A stretch of DNA of 43,372 nucleotides from Thermomicrobiales bacterium (GTDB taxonomy: Bacteria; Chloroflexota; Chloroflexia; Thermomicrobiales; CADCWN01): positions 1 to 43,372 of the forward strand of contig JAUJMV010000015.1 of NCBI GenBank assembly GCA_030446685.1, given 5' to 3'. The notes under the pieces are model-generated. The model made no database searches. It saw only the letters and a program-made list of their open reading frames with translations, and was not told the origin of the DNA. This document shows positions 31,503 through 40,823 of this stretch, one piece after another. The stretch's first letter is position 1, and every line of letters begins with the position of its first letter. The translations under genes and the position numbers were made by a program.

Positions 31503-33629
31503 CTACTCGAAGAAGAAGGTCGTCGTGTTGGTCACCGCCGGGTTTCTGGAAGAGCCAGGCGCCGAGCATCTTCGCCGGCACGTTCCGCAAGTTGTTCTTG
31601 GCGGCGCCGTAGCCCGTCGGCGGCAGGACGATGCCCATGACGTAGAACTGGTCCTGGGCGATCGCCAGGATCTGCTTGAAGAGCTCGGCGTGCTCCTTCT
31701 CGTCGATCGTCGCCTTGATGTCGTCGTAGAGCGCCATCTGCTGCTTGACCGGCGCGGGCGGCTCCTCCGGCTGGAGCAGCAGCTGGCCGGGCGGGTTGTA
31801 CCAGTAGCGCCACGCCTGGGCGAATCAGCGACTCGTTGTTGAAGGGGAAGTACCAGCGCGGGTCCAGCATCCCGTCGCGCAGGCCGCCGTCGCCGCCCCA
31901 GATCGCCGCGTCGTGCTCGTTGGCGTCCTTGCGCGAGTAGAAGAGGGCGCGGTCCTCGTTCTTGACCTGGATCTCCACCCCACCTTCCGCCACATCGGCT
32001 GGATCAGGTTGATCGTGTCCAGCCAGGCCTGGCTGACCGTGCCGGCGACCTCGACGACGAAGGCGATCGGCTGGTCGTCCGGCCCCAGGCGGAGGCCCTG
32101 GCGTTCTTCTTGGGGAAGGCCTTGTCGAGGTGCTCGTTGGCCTTCCTCTCGTCGAACTCGGTGTACTGCTTCGCCAGCGTCTCGTTGAAGAGACGCCGTC
32201 TCCCGGCGCGGCGCCGCCTGCCAGGGCTCGCCCTGCCCGACGTAGACCACGTCGATGATCTGCTGGCGGTTGATCGCGTGCGACAGGCCGATGCGGAAGT
32301 CCTTGTTCTGGAAGATCTGCCGCTTGACCGGGTCCTTGGCGTTGATGTTCAGCGCGATGATGCACCCGTTCATGCCGCTGCCGACGACCTCGTAGAACTT
32401 GTAGTTCGCCTTCTGCAGGTTGTCGGTGAAGACGGCCTTGTTGGTCACGTTGTTGATCTTGTGGTAGACCAGGTCGAGCTCGCCGTTGATCGCCTTGAGG
32501 AGCATCACCTCCGCGTCCTGGGTGAGGTCGGCGGTGTAGCGATCGATGTACGGCAGCTGGTTGCCCGCGGGGTCGACCTTGAAGTAGTAGGGGTTGCGGT
32601 CGGCCACGACGCGCGTCGTGCCGGTGAAGGGCGCGGTGATCATCCAGCCGATCAGGGTCGGCAGGTCCTTGTTCTGCCAGAGCGCGTTGTAGGGCGTGCC
32701 GGGGATGCCGGCGCCCTTGGTCTGGAAGAGCTTGACCCAGCCATCCTGGTTGGCCTCCCGCGCCAACTGGTCCAGGTTCGTGCGGGTTGTACTTCTTGTG
32801 GAACTGCTGGAGGTAGTGCTTCGGCATGGCGAGCATCTGGTAGGCGTTGTAGGTGGCCATGTTCAGCAGGAAGAGGCCGTTGGGCGCGGCGAACTTGAAC
32901 TTGACGGTGTACGGGCCGTCCTTCTCGACGGTCATGTTCTTGCCGCCCGCCTTCAGCCAGGCCGGGACCCCGCCCGCGTTGAGATCCTTGTCCAGGACGA
33001 AATCCTCCCACCAGAAGAGGATGTCGTCGGCGCTGAGGGCTTGCCGTCGGACCACTTGTGGCCCTCGCGCAGCTTGAAGGTGTACTCGGTGCCATCCGCG
33101 TTCACCTCGAAGGACTCCGCGACGTTGGGGATGACGCTCTTCCACTCGGTGTCCCAGCGCACCAGGTGCTCGTAGCCGATCGTCAGGGTCAGTTGGGCGA
33201 GGTCGGCGCCGCCCAGCAGCGCGTTGCGCCAGGTGCCGCCGTACTTGCCGACCTCTCCAGCGGCGTGAGCACCAGCGGGGTCTTCGGCAGGCGCTCCGCC
33301 ACCGGCGGCAGCTTGCCCTGCTTGACCTGCTCGGCCAGTTGCGGGGCTTCCTTGAATGACGTGGGCGCGGCCGCCGCGGGCGGCTGGCCCGCCGGCTGCT
33401 GCGCCGCGGCCGTCGGCTGGGCGGCCGCCGTCGGCTGGGCCGCCGCGGTCGGCTGCGCCCCGCCGGCGGTCGCCTGCGCCGCCGGCGAGGGCGCGGTCGG
33501 CGTCTGCCCCGGCAGCGCGTCGTCGCCGCCGCCGCAGGCGGTCGCGACCACGCCGGTCGCCGCCAGCCCGGTCAAGTAGAGAAAGTTCCGCCGGGTCACG
33601 ACCCGCGGGCGGCGCGATCCTTCGGTCAT
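31503..33629 (-). CDS. ABC transporter substrate-binding lipoprotein, family 5, many frameshifts
   Basis: About 700 residues in many pieces. It begins MTEGSRRPRVVTRRNFLYL, a twin-arginine signal with lipobox VATAC (Cys near residue 32), then a Pro/Ala/Gln linker with PTAAAQ repeats (33405-33470). Binding-protein signatures follow: GYEHLVRWDTEW, YTFKLREGHKWSDGK, SADDILFWWEDFVL, VKFKFAAPNGLFL, GWMITAPFTGTTRVVADRNP and LDLVYHKINNVTNK, ending TNTTTFFFE. It would deliver peptides or oligosaccharide-like ligands to an ABC permease not in the window. At least six single-base indels are present, such as AAGCCCTC for AAGCCCCTC near 33035 and GAGAGG for GAGAAGG near 33250. The start has AAGGAGGA upstream. 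The truncated sister gene lies immediately upstream. Confidence 0.85.
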
Positions 33630-33771
33630 CGTCGGTCCTCCTTCGTCATCGGGCATGCCTGCCCCCGCACGCGCATCGCGCTCTCCGACGCCCTGCCGCG
33701 CCGGCCGGCGCCAAGTTATTCCGCCGGGGAAAGGTCGCCCGGTGAATCATGTATAGGGTTAGTACTATAGA

Positions 33772-33897
33772 CGTTGGGTCGTCAGAAACGGACCATCTAT
33801 ACCTCCCCAGCGACCATCCCGGTGGCAACGCGCGCACGGAGCGCCGCGAGTCCAACATGTACCGAGGACTCTAATATATATATAGTCAGACCCAACG
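33772..33897. repeat. A/T-rich 126-base segment bounded by 9-base inverted repeats
   Basis: CGTTGGGTC (33772-33780) and GACCCAACG (33889-33897) face each other. The segment includes an alternating TA run (TAATATATATATA near 33872-33884) unlike the surrounding G/C-rich DNA. Its right end is at the point where the upstream binding-protein gene loses homology with its sister. It may be a tiny insertion that came with the deletion. Tandem A/T hexamers (TATAGT, TATACA) just left of it could serve as the promoter of the downstream binding-protein gene. Confidence 0.45.
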
Positions 33898-34960
33898 GCC
33901 GCCCGCAGTAGGGGTTGCGCTCGGCGGTCACGCGCGTCGTCCCGGTGAAGGGCGCGGTGATGTCCCAGGCGTGCAGCGTCGGCAACTCCGGGTTCTGCCA
34001 GACCGCGTTGTAGGGGGTGCCGGGGATGCCGGAGCACTTGGTCTGGAAGAGCCGGATCCAGCCGTCCTGATTGGCCTCCCGCGCCAGGCGCTCGACCCCG
34101 TCCGGGTTGTACTTCTTGTGGAACTGCTGCGCGTAGTGCTTGGGATATTGCGTGATCCCGGAGCCGTTGGCGGTACACATGAACGACAGGAAGAGGCCGT
34201 TCGGCGCGGCGAACTTGAACTTGACGGTGCGGTTGTCGATCTTCTCGACGACCACGTCCTTGCCGCCGCTCTTCAGCCAGGAGCCGAACCCGCCCGGATT
34301 GAGATCCTTGTTCAGGCTCACATCCTCGTACCAGAACATGATGTCGTCGGCGGTGAAGGGCTGCCCGTCGGACCACTTGTGCCCCTCGCGCAGCTTGAAG
34401 GTGAACTCGCTGCCGTCCGCGTTGACCTCGTAGGACTCGGCGACGTTGGGGACGATGTTGTCCCAGTCACGGTCCCAGCGCACCAGGTGCTCGTAGCCGA
34501 TCGTGGTCGTCAGCGTGGCCAGGTCGGCCCCCCCGAGGATCACGTTGCGCCAGGTGCCCCCGTACTTGCCCACCTTCTCGATCGGCTGGACCACCAGCGG
34601 CGCCTTCGGCAGCCGCTGCTCCACCGGCGGCAGCTTGCCCTCGCGCACCAGCGCGGCCAACTGCGGCGCCTCCTTCCGCGCCGTCACCGCCGGCGCGGCC
34701 GCTCCCTGCGCCGTCGGCGAGGCCTGCACACCCCTGGGAGCCTGCTGCACGCCGAGCGTCGGCGCCGGCACGGCCGTCGCCTGGGGCTGCGCGGCGCTGG
34801 TCGGCTGCGCCCCCGTGGTCGCCGGGGCCTGCGGCGTCGCGCCCGGCAGCGGCGCCCCGCCGCCGCAGGCGGTCGCCACCACCCCGGTCGCGGCCAGCCC
34901 GGACAAGTAGAGGAAATTCCGCCGGGTCACGACCCGCGGGCGGCGCGATCCTTCGGTCAT
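33797..34960 (-). pseudogene. truncated second copy of the family-5 substrate-binding lipoprotein gene
   Basis: 387 codons. It shares with the gene at 31503-33629 the identical start MTEGSRRPRVVTRRNFLYL, the Tat signal and lipobox, an Ala/Pro/Gln/Thr linker and close matches through YTFKLREGHKWSDG-type, FTADDIMFWYEDVSLNKDL and FKFAAPNGLFL motifs up to TAERNPY. After that (about 33905) homology stops and the frame runs for 35 residues through unrelated A/T-rich DNA to 33797. A full family member is about 700 residues, so the C-terminal half, including most of the second lobe, is lost. It has no indels, unlike its sister. It has its own good promoter at 35299-35327 and ribosome site GAAGGAGGG. 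It could still be expressed as a short lipoprotein. Confidence 0.8.
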
Positions 34961-35298
34961 CGTCGGCCCTCCTTCACCAGCGACCATCTGCACCTTCCGC
35001 TCTCTGGCGCCCTGCCGCGCCGGTCGGCGCGGACATCCAGCCACCTGCGCCATCCCTTCCCGCCGCCCGCCGGCCACGGCGCGCGGGGCGTCTGCCCCCC
35101 TGACGCACGGAACCACCCCGGCAGCCGGGGGAGGACGGGCGAGGGCCGACGAGGGGTAGGCGGTGGCGGCGCCGCCGATCCCGAGCCCACACCCCGGAGA
35201 CGGCGAAGGGAATCACGGGCCGACGTTGGCCCATCGCTAACCGGCACTGGCCTGTGGTGTCCGCACAATAGGCGCGCTGCTGGCTGGCGATAGTATAC

Positions 35299-35327
35299 AA
35301 TATAGCGACGGCGCGGGGCCAGGTCAA
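35299..35327 (-). promoter_or_regulatory. promoter upstream of the truncated binding-protein gene
   Basis: The minus strand has TTGACC (35327-35322), a 17-base spacer and TATATT (35304-35299), with a second TATACT just downstream. It lies about 340 bases before the ATG at 34960, leaving a long leader (34961-35298) in which nothing else was recognised. Confidence 0.65.
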
Positions 35328-35419
35328 TCTCGCGGACGGAGCCAGGCGGGAACGGAAGCGGAGTCCCCGGCCGGGCCGGCGCCGCGGCGCGGGCGGGGGG
35401 CGGACAGGAGGAGGGCGAC

Positions 35420-36313
35420 ATGCCGAAAGCGTACCGGGTGCTGACCGACGAGCAGGTGGAAGAGTTCCTGACCCGCGGCTACACCGTGCTGCACGACTGC
35501 TTCCCGCGCGAGGCGGCCAAGGCCAAGGCCGACGAGGCGTTCGTCCGCCTCGGCTACGACCCCGCCGACCCCTCGACCTGGAAGGAGGCGGTCATCCACA
35601 TGCCCACCCACCAGCGGCGGGACGTGCGGGAGTTCGCGCCGAAGGTCTGGGACGCCGTCTGCGACCTGCTCGGGGGCGAGGAGCGGATCAAGACCCCCTA
35701 CACCTGGGGCGACGGCCTGATCGTCAACCTGCGCGAGGGCGCCGACCGCCCGTGGGACCCGCCCTCCCCGCAGGTGAAGGGCTGGCACAAGGACGGCGAC
35801 TTCTTCCGGCACTTCCTCGACTCGCCGGAGCAGGGCCTCCTGACGCTGGTCCTCTGGACCGACGTGCTGCCCCAGGGCGGGGCGACCTTCGTCGCCGCCG
35901 ACTCGGTGCCGGTCGTCGCCCGCTTCCTGGCGGCGCACCCGGAGGGCGTGCTGCCGAAGGATTTCCCGCGCCAGGAGCTGATCGAGCAGTGCCACGACTT
36001 CGTGGAGGCGACCGGCAAGGCCGGCGACGTCTACCTGCTGCACCCCTACGTCCTGCACGCCAAGTCGCAGAACCTGCTCGGCCTGCCGCGGATGATCACC
36101 AACCCGCCGGTCCACCTCCTGGAGCCGATGGACTTCAACCGGCCCGACCCGGCCGACTTCTCGCCGGTCGAACGCGCCGTCCTGCGCGGCCTCGGCGTCG
36201 AGCGCCTCGACTTCCGGCCGACCGGGGAGCGCGAGCGCGTCGTCCCGGAGCGGGTCGCCCGCCAGCAGCGGATGCTCGAAGAGGAGAAGGCCCGCCTCGC
36301 CGCGGCGCAGTAG
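35420..36313 (+). CDS. phytanoyl-CoA dioxygenase (PhyH) family protein
   Basis: 297 residues of the Fe(II)/2-oxoglutarate-dependent PhyH family. N-terminal LTDEQVEEFLTRGYTVLHDC; the iron facial triad in GWHKDGDFF (His-x-Asp) and YVLHAKSQN (distal His); LTLVLWTDVLPQGGATFVA between them. These enzymes hydroxylate small organic substrates; in this type of gene context they are often near sugar-acid or halogenated-compound catabolic genes. The substrate is unknown. The start has AGGAGGAGG upstream. The C-terminus is a charged helix. It is transcribed divergently from the binding-protein genes and converges on an aldo/keto reductase. Confidence 0.88.
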   Translation: MPKAYRVLTDEQVEEFLTRGYTVLHDCFPREAAKAKADEAFVRLGYDPADPSTWKEAVIHMPTHQRRDVREFAPKVWDAVCDLLGGEERIKTPYTWGDGLIVNLREGADRPWDPPSPQVKGWHKDGDFFRHFLDSPEQGLLTLVLWTDVLPQGGATFVAADSVPVVARFLAAHPEGVLPKDFPRQELIEQCHDFVEATGKAGDVYLLHPYVLHAKSQNLLGLPRMITNPPVHLLEPMDFNRPDPADFSPVERAVLRGLGVERLDFRPTGERERVVPERVARQQRMLEEEKARLAAAQ

Positions 36314-36389
36314 CCGTGAGCCGGGGGGGCCGACGGCCCCCCCGGCACATTCCGCGCATCCGCCCGCCCGCCAACCCCTCGACGCCCGG

Positions 36390-37316
36390 CTACCAGCCCG
36401 CCGCGATCTCCTCCAGCCGGGCCAGCTCGTCGGGCGTGAGCGCGCCGTCCGCGGCGGCGGCGTTCGCGGTGATCTGCGCGACGTTCTTGGCGCCGGGGAT
36501 CGCGCAGGTGACGGCCGGGTTGGCGAGGACCCACTGGAGTGCCGCCTGCGCCAGCGTGCGGCCGGGCCGCTCCAGGAAGCGGATCTGCTCGACCTGCTCC
36601 AGCCGCCGCACGAACTGCTCGCGCCCCCGGCCCTCGTTCCAGCCGGCCCGCACCGAGTCGTCGAAGCGGGTCTCCGGCGTGAACTTGCCGGCCAGCACGC
36701 CCTGGGCGATCGGGCCGCGGATCAGCGTGCCGATGTCGTTCGCAGCGCACCAGGGGAGCAGATCGCCCGCGGCGGACTGATTCAGCAGGCTGTAGTTGAG
36801 CTGCACCGCCGCGCAGCCGCCCGCCCGATCGAACGCCTCGGCGACGGCGGGCGTGTTGGTCGAGATGCCGTAGGCGCGGATCTTCCCCCGCTCGACCAGC
36901 CGCTCGAAGGCCTCCAGGAAGACCGACGGGTCCTGGAGGTCGCCGATGTGGCACTGGTAGAGATCGATCGTGTCGAGCTTCAGCCGCCCCAGGCTGGCGT
37001 CGCAGCAGAGGTAGACGTGGTGCGGCGTCGTGTAGCTGAGCGGCGCGCCCACCCGGCGCGCGAAGTTGCCGACCTTCGTCGCCACGTAGACGCCGTCGCG
37101 CCGGCCCCGCAGCGCCCGGCCGACCAGTTCCTCGCTCACCCCCAGGCCGTAGGAGTCGGCGGTGTCGAAGAGGTTGACGCCCAAGTCGATCGCCGCGTGG
37201 ATCGTGCGGATTGCCTCCGCCTCCTCGACCGGCCCCCACTGCCCGCCGATCCCCCAGCAGCCCATCGAGATCGTCGAGACCTGCCAGCCCGTCTTGCCCA
37301 GCCGCCGGTACTGCAT
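36390..37316 (-). CDS. aldo/keto reductase
   Basis: 308 residues, intact. AKR signatures: MQYRRLGKTGWQVSTISMGC, NLFDTADSYGLGVSEELVGR (catalytic Asp and Tyr), YVATKVGNFA (Lys), IDLYQCHIGDLQ (His), YGISTNTP and a C-terminal AIPGAKNVAQITANA cofactor-binding segment. It reduces aldehydes or ketones or oxidises sugar hydroxyls with NAD(P)H; the substrate is unknown. It is divergent from an enolase-superfamily gene, repeating the AKR/enolase pairing at 29-31 kb. A TTGACA/TACGGT promoter lies about 60-85 bases upstream. Confidence 0.92.
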   Translation of the reverse strand: MQYRRLGKTGWQVSTISMGCWGIGGQWGPVEEAEAIRTIHAAIDLGVNLFDTADSYGLGVSEELVGRALRGRRDGVYVATKVGNFARRVGAPLSYTTPHHVYLCCDASLGRLKLDTIDLYQCHIGDLQDPSVFLEAFERLVERGKIRAYGISTNTPAVAEAFDRAGGCAAVQLNYSLLNQSAAGDLLPWCAANDIGTLIRGPIAQGVLAGKFTPETRFDDSVRAGWNEGRGREQFVRRLEQVEQIRFLERPGRTLAQAALQWVLANPAVTCAIPGAKNVAQITANAAAADGALTPDELARLEEIAAGW

Positions 37317-37371
37317 CCCGCCTCCGCAACCGTCGCGCCCCGCGCGGCGGGCAGCCCCCACCGCGCGCCAC

Positions 37372-37400
37372 ACCGTAGCAAGGGGCGGTGCGGCTGTCAA
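37372..37400 (-). promoter_or_regulatory. promoter for the second aldo/keto reductase gene
   Basis: The minus strand reads TTGACA (37400-37395), 17 bases, then TACGGT (37377-37372). On the other strand TAGGAT near 37424 could be a -10 for the divergent enolase-superfamily gene, so the two promoters share a gap of about 150 bases. Confidence 0.65.
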
Positions 37401-37469
37401 CGCCGCGCCCGCCACCGCGCGTGCTAGGATAGGGGCGCGGGCCGCGACCAAGCCGCCAGGGGGGCAACG

Positions 37470-38621
37470 ATGCGCGTGACCGACGTGAAGACGTTCCTGG
37501 TCGATCCCGGCGCGGGCAAGGCATGGCTCTTCGTCAAAGTCGAGACCGACGCGGGGATCGCCGGCTGGGGCGAGGCCTACACCCAGGCCGACCGCGACCG
37601 CGCGATCGTCGCCCACATCGAGGCGATGGCCCGCTACCTCGTCGGGCGCGACCCCTTCGCGATCAAGCACTTCACCACGGTGATGTACCTGGACTGGGCC
37701 GGCAAGCGTGGCGCGATGGACTTCTACTGCGCCCTTTCCGGGATCGAGCAGGCGCTGTGGGACATCGCCGGCAAGGCGACCGGGCAGCCGGTCTACAACC
37801 TGCTCGGCGGGCCGTGCCGCGCCCGCGTCCGCGTCTACGCCAACGGCTGGGGGGGCGGGGCGCGGACACCCCAGGCGCTCGGCGAGGCCGCCCGCCGCGT
37901 CGTGGACCGCGGCTTCACCGCGCTCAAGTTCGACCCCTTCCCCGGCCCCTGGCGCGAGATCATCGACCGCGAGGCCGAGCGGACGGCGATCGACCGGGTG
38001 CGCGCGGTGCGGGAGGCGGTCGGGCCGGACGTCGACCTGCTGATCGAGGTCCACCGGCGGCTCGCCCCCATGCACGCCGTCCGCGTGGCCCGCGCCATCG
38101 AGGGGTACGACCCCTTCTGGTACGAGGAGCCGGTCTCCTCGCGCCAGCTCGACGAGCTCGCCGCGGTGCGCCGGCAGATCGCCACCCCGGTCGTGACCGG
38201 CGAGGAGCTGTACACCAAGCTCGACTTCCGGCCGGTCTTCGAGCGCGGGGCGGCGGACATCATCAACCCCGACATCTGCAACTGCGGCGGCATCCTCGAA
38301 CTGAAGGAGATCGCCGCGATGGCCGAGGCCTACGCGGTCGCGGTCGCGCCGCACAACTACAACAGCACCACGGTCGGGCTGGCCGCCACGCTGCAGCTCT
38401 GCGTCTGCATCCCCAACTTCCTGATCACCGAGTACTTCGTCAACTACGAGGAGACCGGCCGCGCGATCGCCCGCGCCCCGCTCGTCGCCGAGGGGGGCTA
38501 CATCGCCCTGCCCACCGCGCCCGGCCTCGGCCTGGAACTGGACGAGGCGGCGCTGCTGGCCCGCCCCCACCGCCAGTCCCCGCCCCGCCCGATCCGCCAG
38601 TACGCCGACGAGGGGCCGTGA
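37470..38621 (+). CDS. enolase-superfamily sugar-acid dehydratase (galactonate dehydratase-like)
   Basis: 383 residues, intact. Capping domain VTDVKTFLVDPGAGKAWLFV and GIAGWGEAYT. Barrel: SGIEQALWDIAGKATGQPVY, FTALKFDPFPG, DLLIEVHRRLAPMHAV, FWYEEPVSSRQ, VTGEELYTKLDF and VAPHNYNSTTVG. Glu/Asp metal ligands (EVH, EEP, GEE) and the PHN histidine fit the galactonate/mannonate dehydratase branch (DgoD-like pattern), which converts an aldonate into a 2-keto-3-deoxy acid. Substrate identity is an inference. The start ATG follows AGGGGGG. It is downstream of a TAGGAT -10-like site and convergent with the lipoprotein gene. Confidence 0.88.
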   Translation: MRVTDVKTFLVDPGAGKAWLFVKVETDAGIAGWGEAYTQADRDRAIVAHIEAMARYLVGRDPFAIKHFTTVMYLDWAGKRGAMDFYCALSGIEQALWDIAGKATGQPVYNLLGGPCRARVRVYANGWGGGARTPQALGEAARRVVDRGFTALKFDPFPGPWREIIDREAERTAIDRVRAVREAVGPDVDLLIEVHRRLAPMHAVRVARAIEGYDPFWYEEPVSSRQLDELAAVRRQIATPVVTGEELYTKLDFRPVFERGAADIINPDICNCGGILELKEIAAMAEAYAVAVAPHNYNSTTVGLAATLQLCVCIPNFLITEYFVNYEETGRAIARAPLVAEGGYIALPTAPGLGLELDEAALLARPHRQSPPRPIRQYADEGP

Positions 38622-38680
38622 TGAGGCGACCCGCCCATGGGTGGGACCGTCGCGCTGGCGATGCAGCAAGCGTGTGCTGA

Positions 38681-39736
38681 TTACGGCAGGTTCCAGAGGC
38701 GCTGCGCTTCCGGCACGATCCATCGCGTGCCATCGGTCGGCGTGCGATGCACGGAGCCGACCCAGACGCTGCTCCCCGCGCCGCTGCCTTCCCAGAGCGT
38801 AGTCAGCAAGTGCGCCTCGCCGAAGAAGCGGTACGTCGGGTAGCGGGAGATCCAGTCCCGACAGAACGGCAGGGCGCGCGCGCCTTTGACCACAACGAAG
38901 TACTCGCTCGTGGAGTTGGTGATGCGGCATTCGCCGAACTTCCCCGCGTGCTCAAGCGCGTAGTCGCTCCCACCTCTCGCCGGGGCCGTAGGAGCCGCCG
39001 CCGCTGTCGGCGTGGGTACCGGCGTGGGCGTCGGCGGGGCGGGAGGAGCTGCCGCCGTGGGTACGGACGAGAGGTCGAACACCACGCGGCTGCGCCCGAA
39101 GGTCGGATCGTAGGTCAGAGTGGACAGCCGGGCGTCGGTCGGCACTTCGACCGTGACCCAGCCGCGCGAGGCTTCGCCCGGCTGCTGCTCGCCGGACTGG
39201 AGCCGAGGCGCGGGGCCGCCGACGGTGGCGTTGTATTCCCGGTTATCGGCGGCCTTCGCCCTGAAGTGGAGCGGGTTGTAGCCGATCCTCCCGCTCCCGG
39301 TGTTCTCGACGGTCACGTCTGCCGCGACCCACCGGAAACCGTCTTTCGGCCTGGAGTACTGTTCCGTCGGCACCGGGTCTTGGACCGCGTGCAGGGTGAC
39401 GGCGAAGCCCTGCCCGGTCGCCTTCTCCCCGACTTGCGGGAGCGTCGCTGGCGTCGGCGCAGCCGGCGGTGACGGCGGATTTGTCGCGGTCGGCGCTCGC
39501 GTCGGTGTCGGGGCCAGGGTGGACGCGGCGGTCGGCGCGGTCGTCGTCGGTGGGACCGCCGTCGCCGCTGGTGCTGCGGTCGCGGTGGGCGCGGCGATCG
39601 GCACGGTCAGCGTCGCCAGTTGCGCCAGCTCGGCTGCGCGCGTCTGCGTCGGTGCCAAATTGGCCGTTGGTGTCGCGACCGGGCCGCCGCAGGCAACCAG
39701 AACGAGCAGCAGACACAACCACCAATATCGTCGCAT
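38681..39736 (-). CDS. secreted lipoprotein with a DUF4352-like domain
   Basis: 351 residues. The signal RRYWWLCLLLVLVACGG has lipobox LVAC (Cys16). A long Pro/Thr/Ala spacer follows (TPTANLAPTQTRAAELAQ and on to about residue 105). The middle domain, GFAVTLHAVQDPVPTEQ, RWVAADVTVENTGSGRIGYN and FDLSSVP, is a DUF4352-type immunoglobulin-like beta-sandwich. A second Pro/Thr/Ala spacer leads to a C-terminal domain of about 90 residues (YFVVVKGARALPFCRDWIS, HLLTTLWEGSG) with two cysteines, not recognised. It is attached to the outer face of the membrane and exposed; the role is unknown. The ATG at 39736 follows GGAGAAGAG. Earlier frame extensions lack a signal. Confidence 0.75.
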   Translation of the reverse strand: MRRYWWLCLLLVLVACGGPVATPTANLAPTQTRAAELAQLATLTVPIAAPTATAAPAATAVPPTTTAPTAASTLAPTPTRAPTATNPPSPPAAPTPATLPQVGEKATGQGFAVTLHAVQDPVPTEQYSRPKDGFRWVAADVTVENTGSGRIGYNPLHFRAKAADNREYNATVGGPAPRLQSGEQQPGEASRGWVTVEVPTDARLSTLTYDPTFGRSRVVFDLSSVPTAAAPPAPPTPTPVPTPTAAAAPTAPARGGSDYALEHAGKFGECRITNSTSEYFVVVKGARALPFCRDWISRYPTYRFFGEAHLLTTLWEGSGAGSSVWVGSVHRTPTDGTRWIVPEAQRLWNLP

Positions 39737-40250
39737 GCCTGCTCTTCTCCCCTCTCCTGCGAGTGGCGCTCTACCAACAGCCCGCACCCAACGTGCCATC
39801 GCTCCCGCCACTTGCGCCGACTCACCGGATGTAGCACGCGAGTTCTCGCGTTGTACTACTAAACCGAAGCGCACATGGCGTCTACATGAGGGGTGTGCGC
39901 TTGGGATTTGCGCGGCGACGAACCAGGATCAGCTAGGGTTGCCCCAAGCTATGTGCCAATGGAGATGCCTCGGAGCCTGACCCTACGCCCAGCCCGCGTA
40001 GGCGGGCTTCGTGGCCCGCAGGCCGATAGGCGCGACTTCAGTCGCCAGCCCGTCCACCCGTCCGGCCTTCCGCCTGCCGCCTTCTTCCCTCCACCCGCCG
40101 CCCGCCGCCCTCCACCCTCCCAGACTTGGCGCCATCTGCTATGCTGGAAGCACACACCCGTTCACCCGCATCCACCACCGATGAAAGGAGCGACGCGACC
40201 GGGACGTGGACGCAGAGGGCGCGGAAGCGCGAGCACGCAAGGAGGGCGCA
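39737..40250. other. divergent gap with a palindromic repeat
   Basis: It holds the element at 39984-40050 and a TATGCT (40140-40145) that could be the -10 for the truncated amidohydrolase gene. No gene was seen; open frames here are shadows. Confidence 0.45.
39984..40050. repeat. GACTTCAGTCG palindromic element, copy 2 (partial)
   Basis: AGCCCGC-GTA-GGCGGGCT and GCGACTTCAGTCGCC occur in the same order as the right half of the element at 17486-17664, with about 40 bases alike in pattern (CCGCG-AGGC-GG-TT-GTGGC). Only the right part is present. Confidence 0.6.
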
Positions 40251-40823
40251 ATGGCGACGACGGTGGGAGCACGACCGATTACGGCGCCGGGCTGGTCCGG
40301 GCAGCCGGGGACCGACCGGATGCTGATCGATTGCGACGTGCACCAGAGCATCAAGAAGCCCGACGACCTCTTCCCCTACCTCCCGCGCGTCTACCGCGAG
40401 CAGGCGATCGAGCAGGGCCTGCGGCTGCCCGGCTCCGGCTACTTCAACGTCGCCAGGAACGCCGCGCGCACCGACCTGGCCGTCGCGGACGGCTGCGACC
40501 CGGCCAAGCACGACGGCCGCCAGCGCGGCGACGACTACGACCTGCTCCGCGAGCAGCACCTCGACCTCTGGCACGTCGACCACGCCCTCCTCACCGGCTC
40601 GAGCGTCTACGGCGCGTCGATCCTCCCCGACCCCGACTTCGCCGCCGCGCTCTGCCGCGCCTTCAACGATTGGACGCTCGAACACTGGATCGCCCGCGAC
40701 GAGCGGCTGCTGCTGGCGCTCGCCGTCTCCACCAGCGACCCGCGGCTGGCGGTGCAGGAGATCGACCGGCTCGGCGCCCACCCGAAGGTCAAGGCGACGG
40801 CGATGCCGTGCGCGAGCTGGTAG
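40251..40823 (+). pseudogene. amidohydrolase-2 gene, 3' half missing
   Basis: 190 codons from an ATG with GGAGGGC upstream. N-terminal metal motif LIDCDVHQSIKKPDDLFPYL; GDDYDLLREQHLDLWHVDHA; SVYGASILPDPDFAAALC; LLALAVSTSDPRLAVQEID. The frame then ends MPCASW and a stop. Full members have about 350-380 residues with further His and Asp metal ligands, all absent here. The break coincides with the broken end of a PhyH gene coming from the other side (shared bases 40800-40817). The result is an inactive enzyme if the sequence is right. Confidence 0.78.

Noticed and set aside
33772-33897. tRNA or small structured RNA in the A/T-rich block
   Set aside because: No tRNA arm pattern or T-loop motif could be found; only the outer 9-base inverted repeat is clear.
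36390-38930. A single 846-codon leftward protein starting at 38930
   Set aside because: Only the last 308 codons look like an aldo/keto reductase; the part before 37316 is antisense to the intact dehydratase gene.
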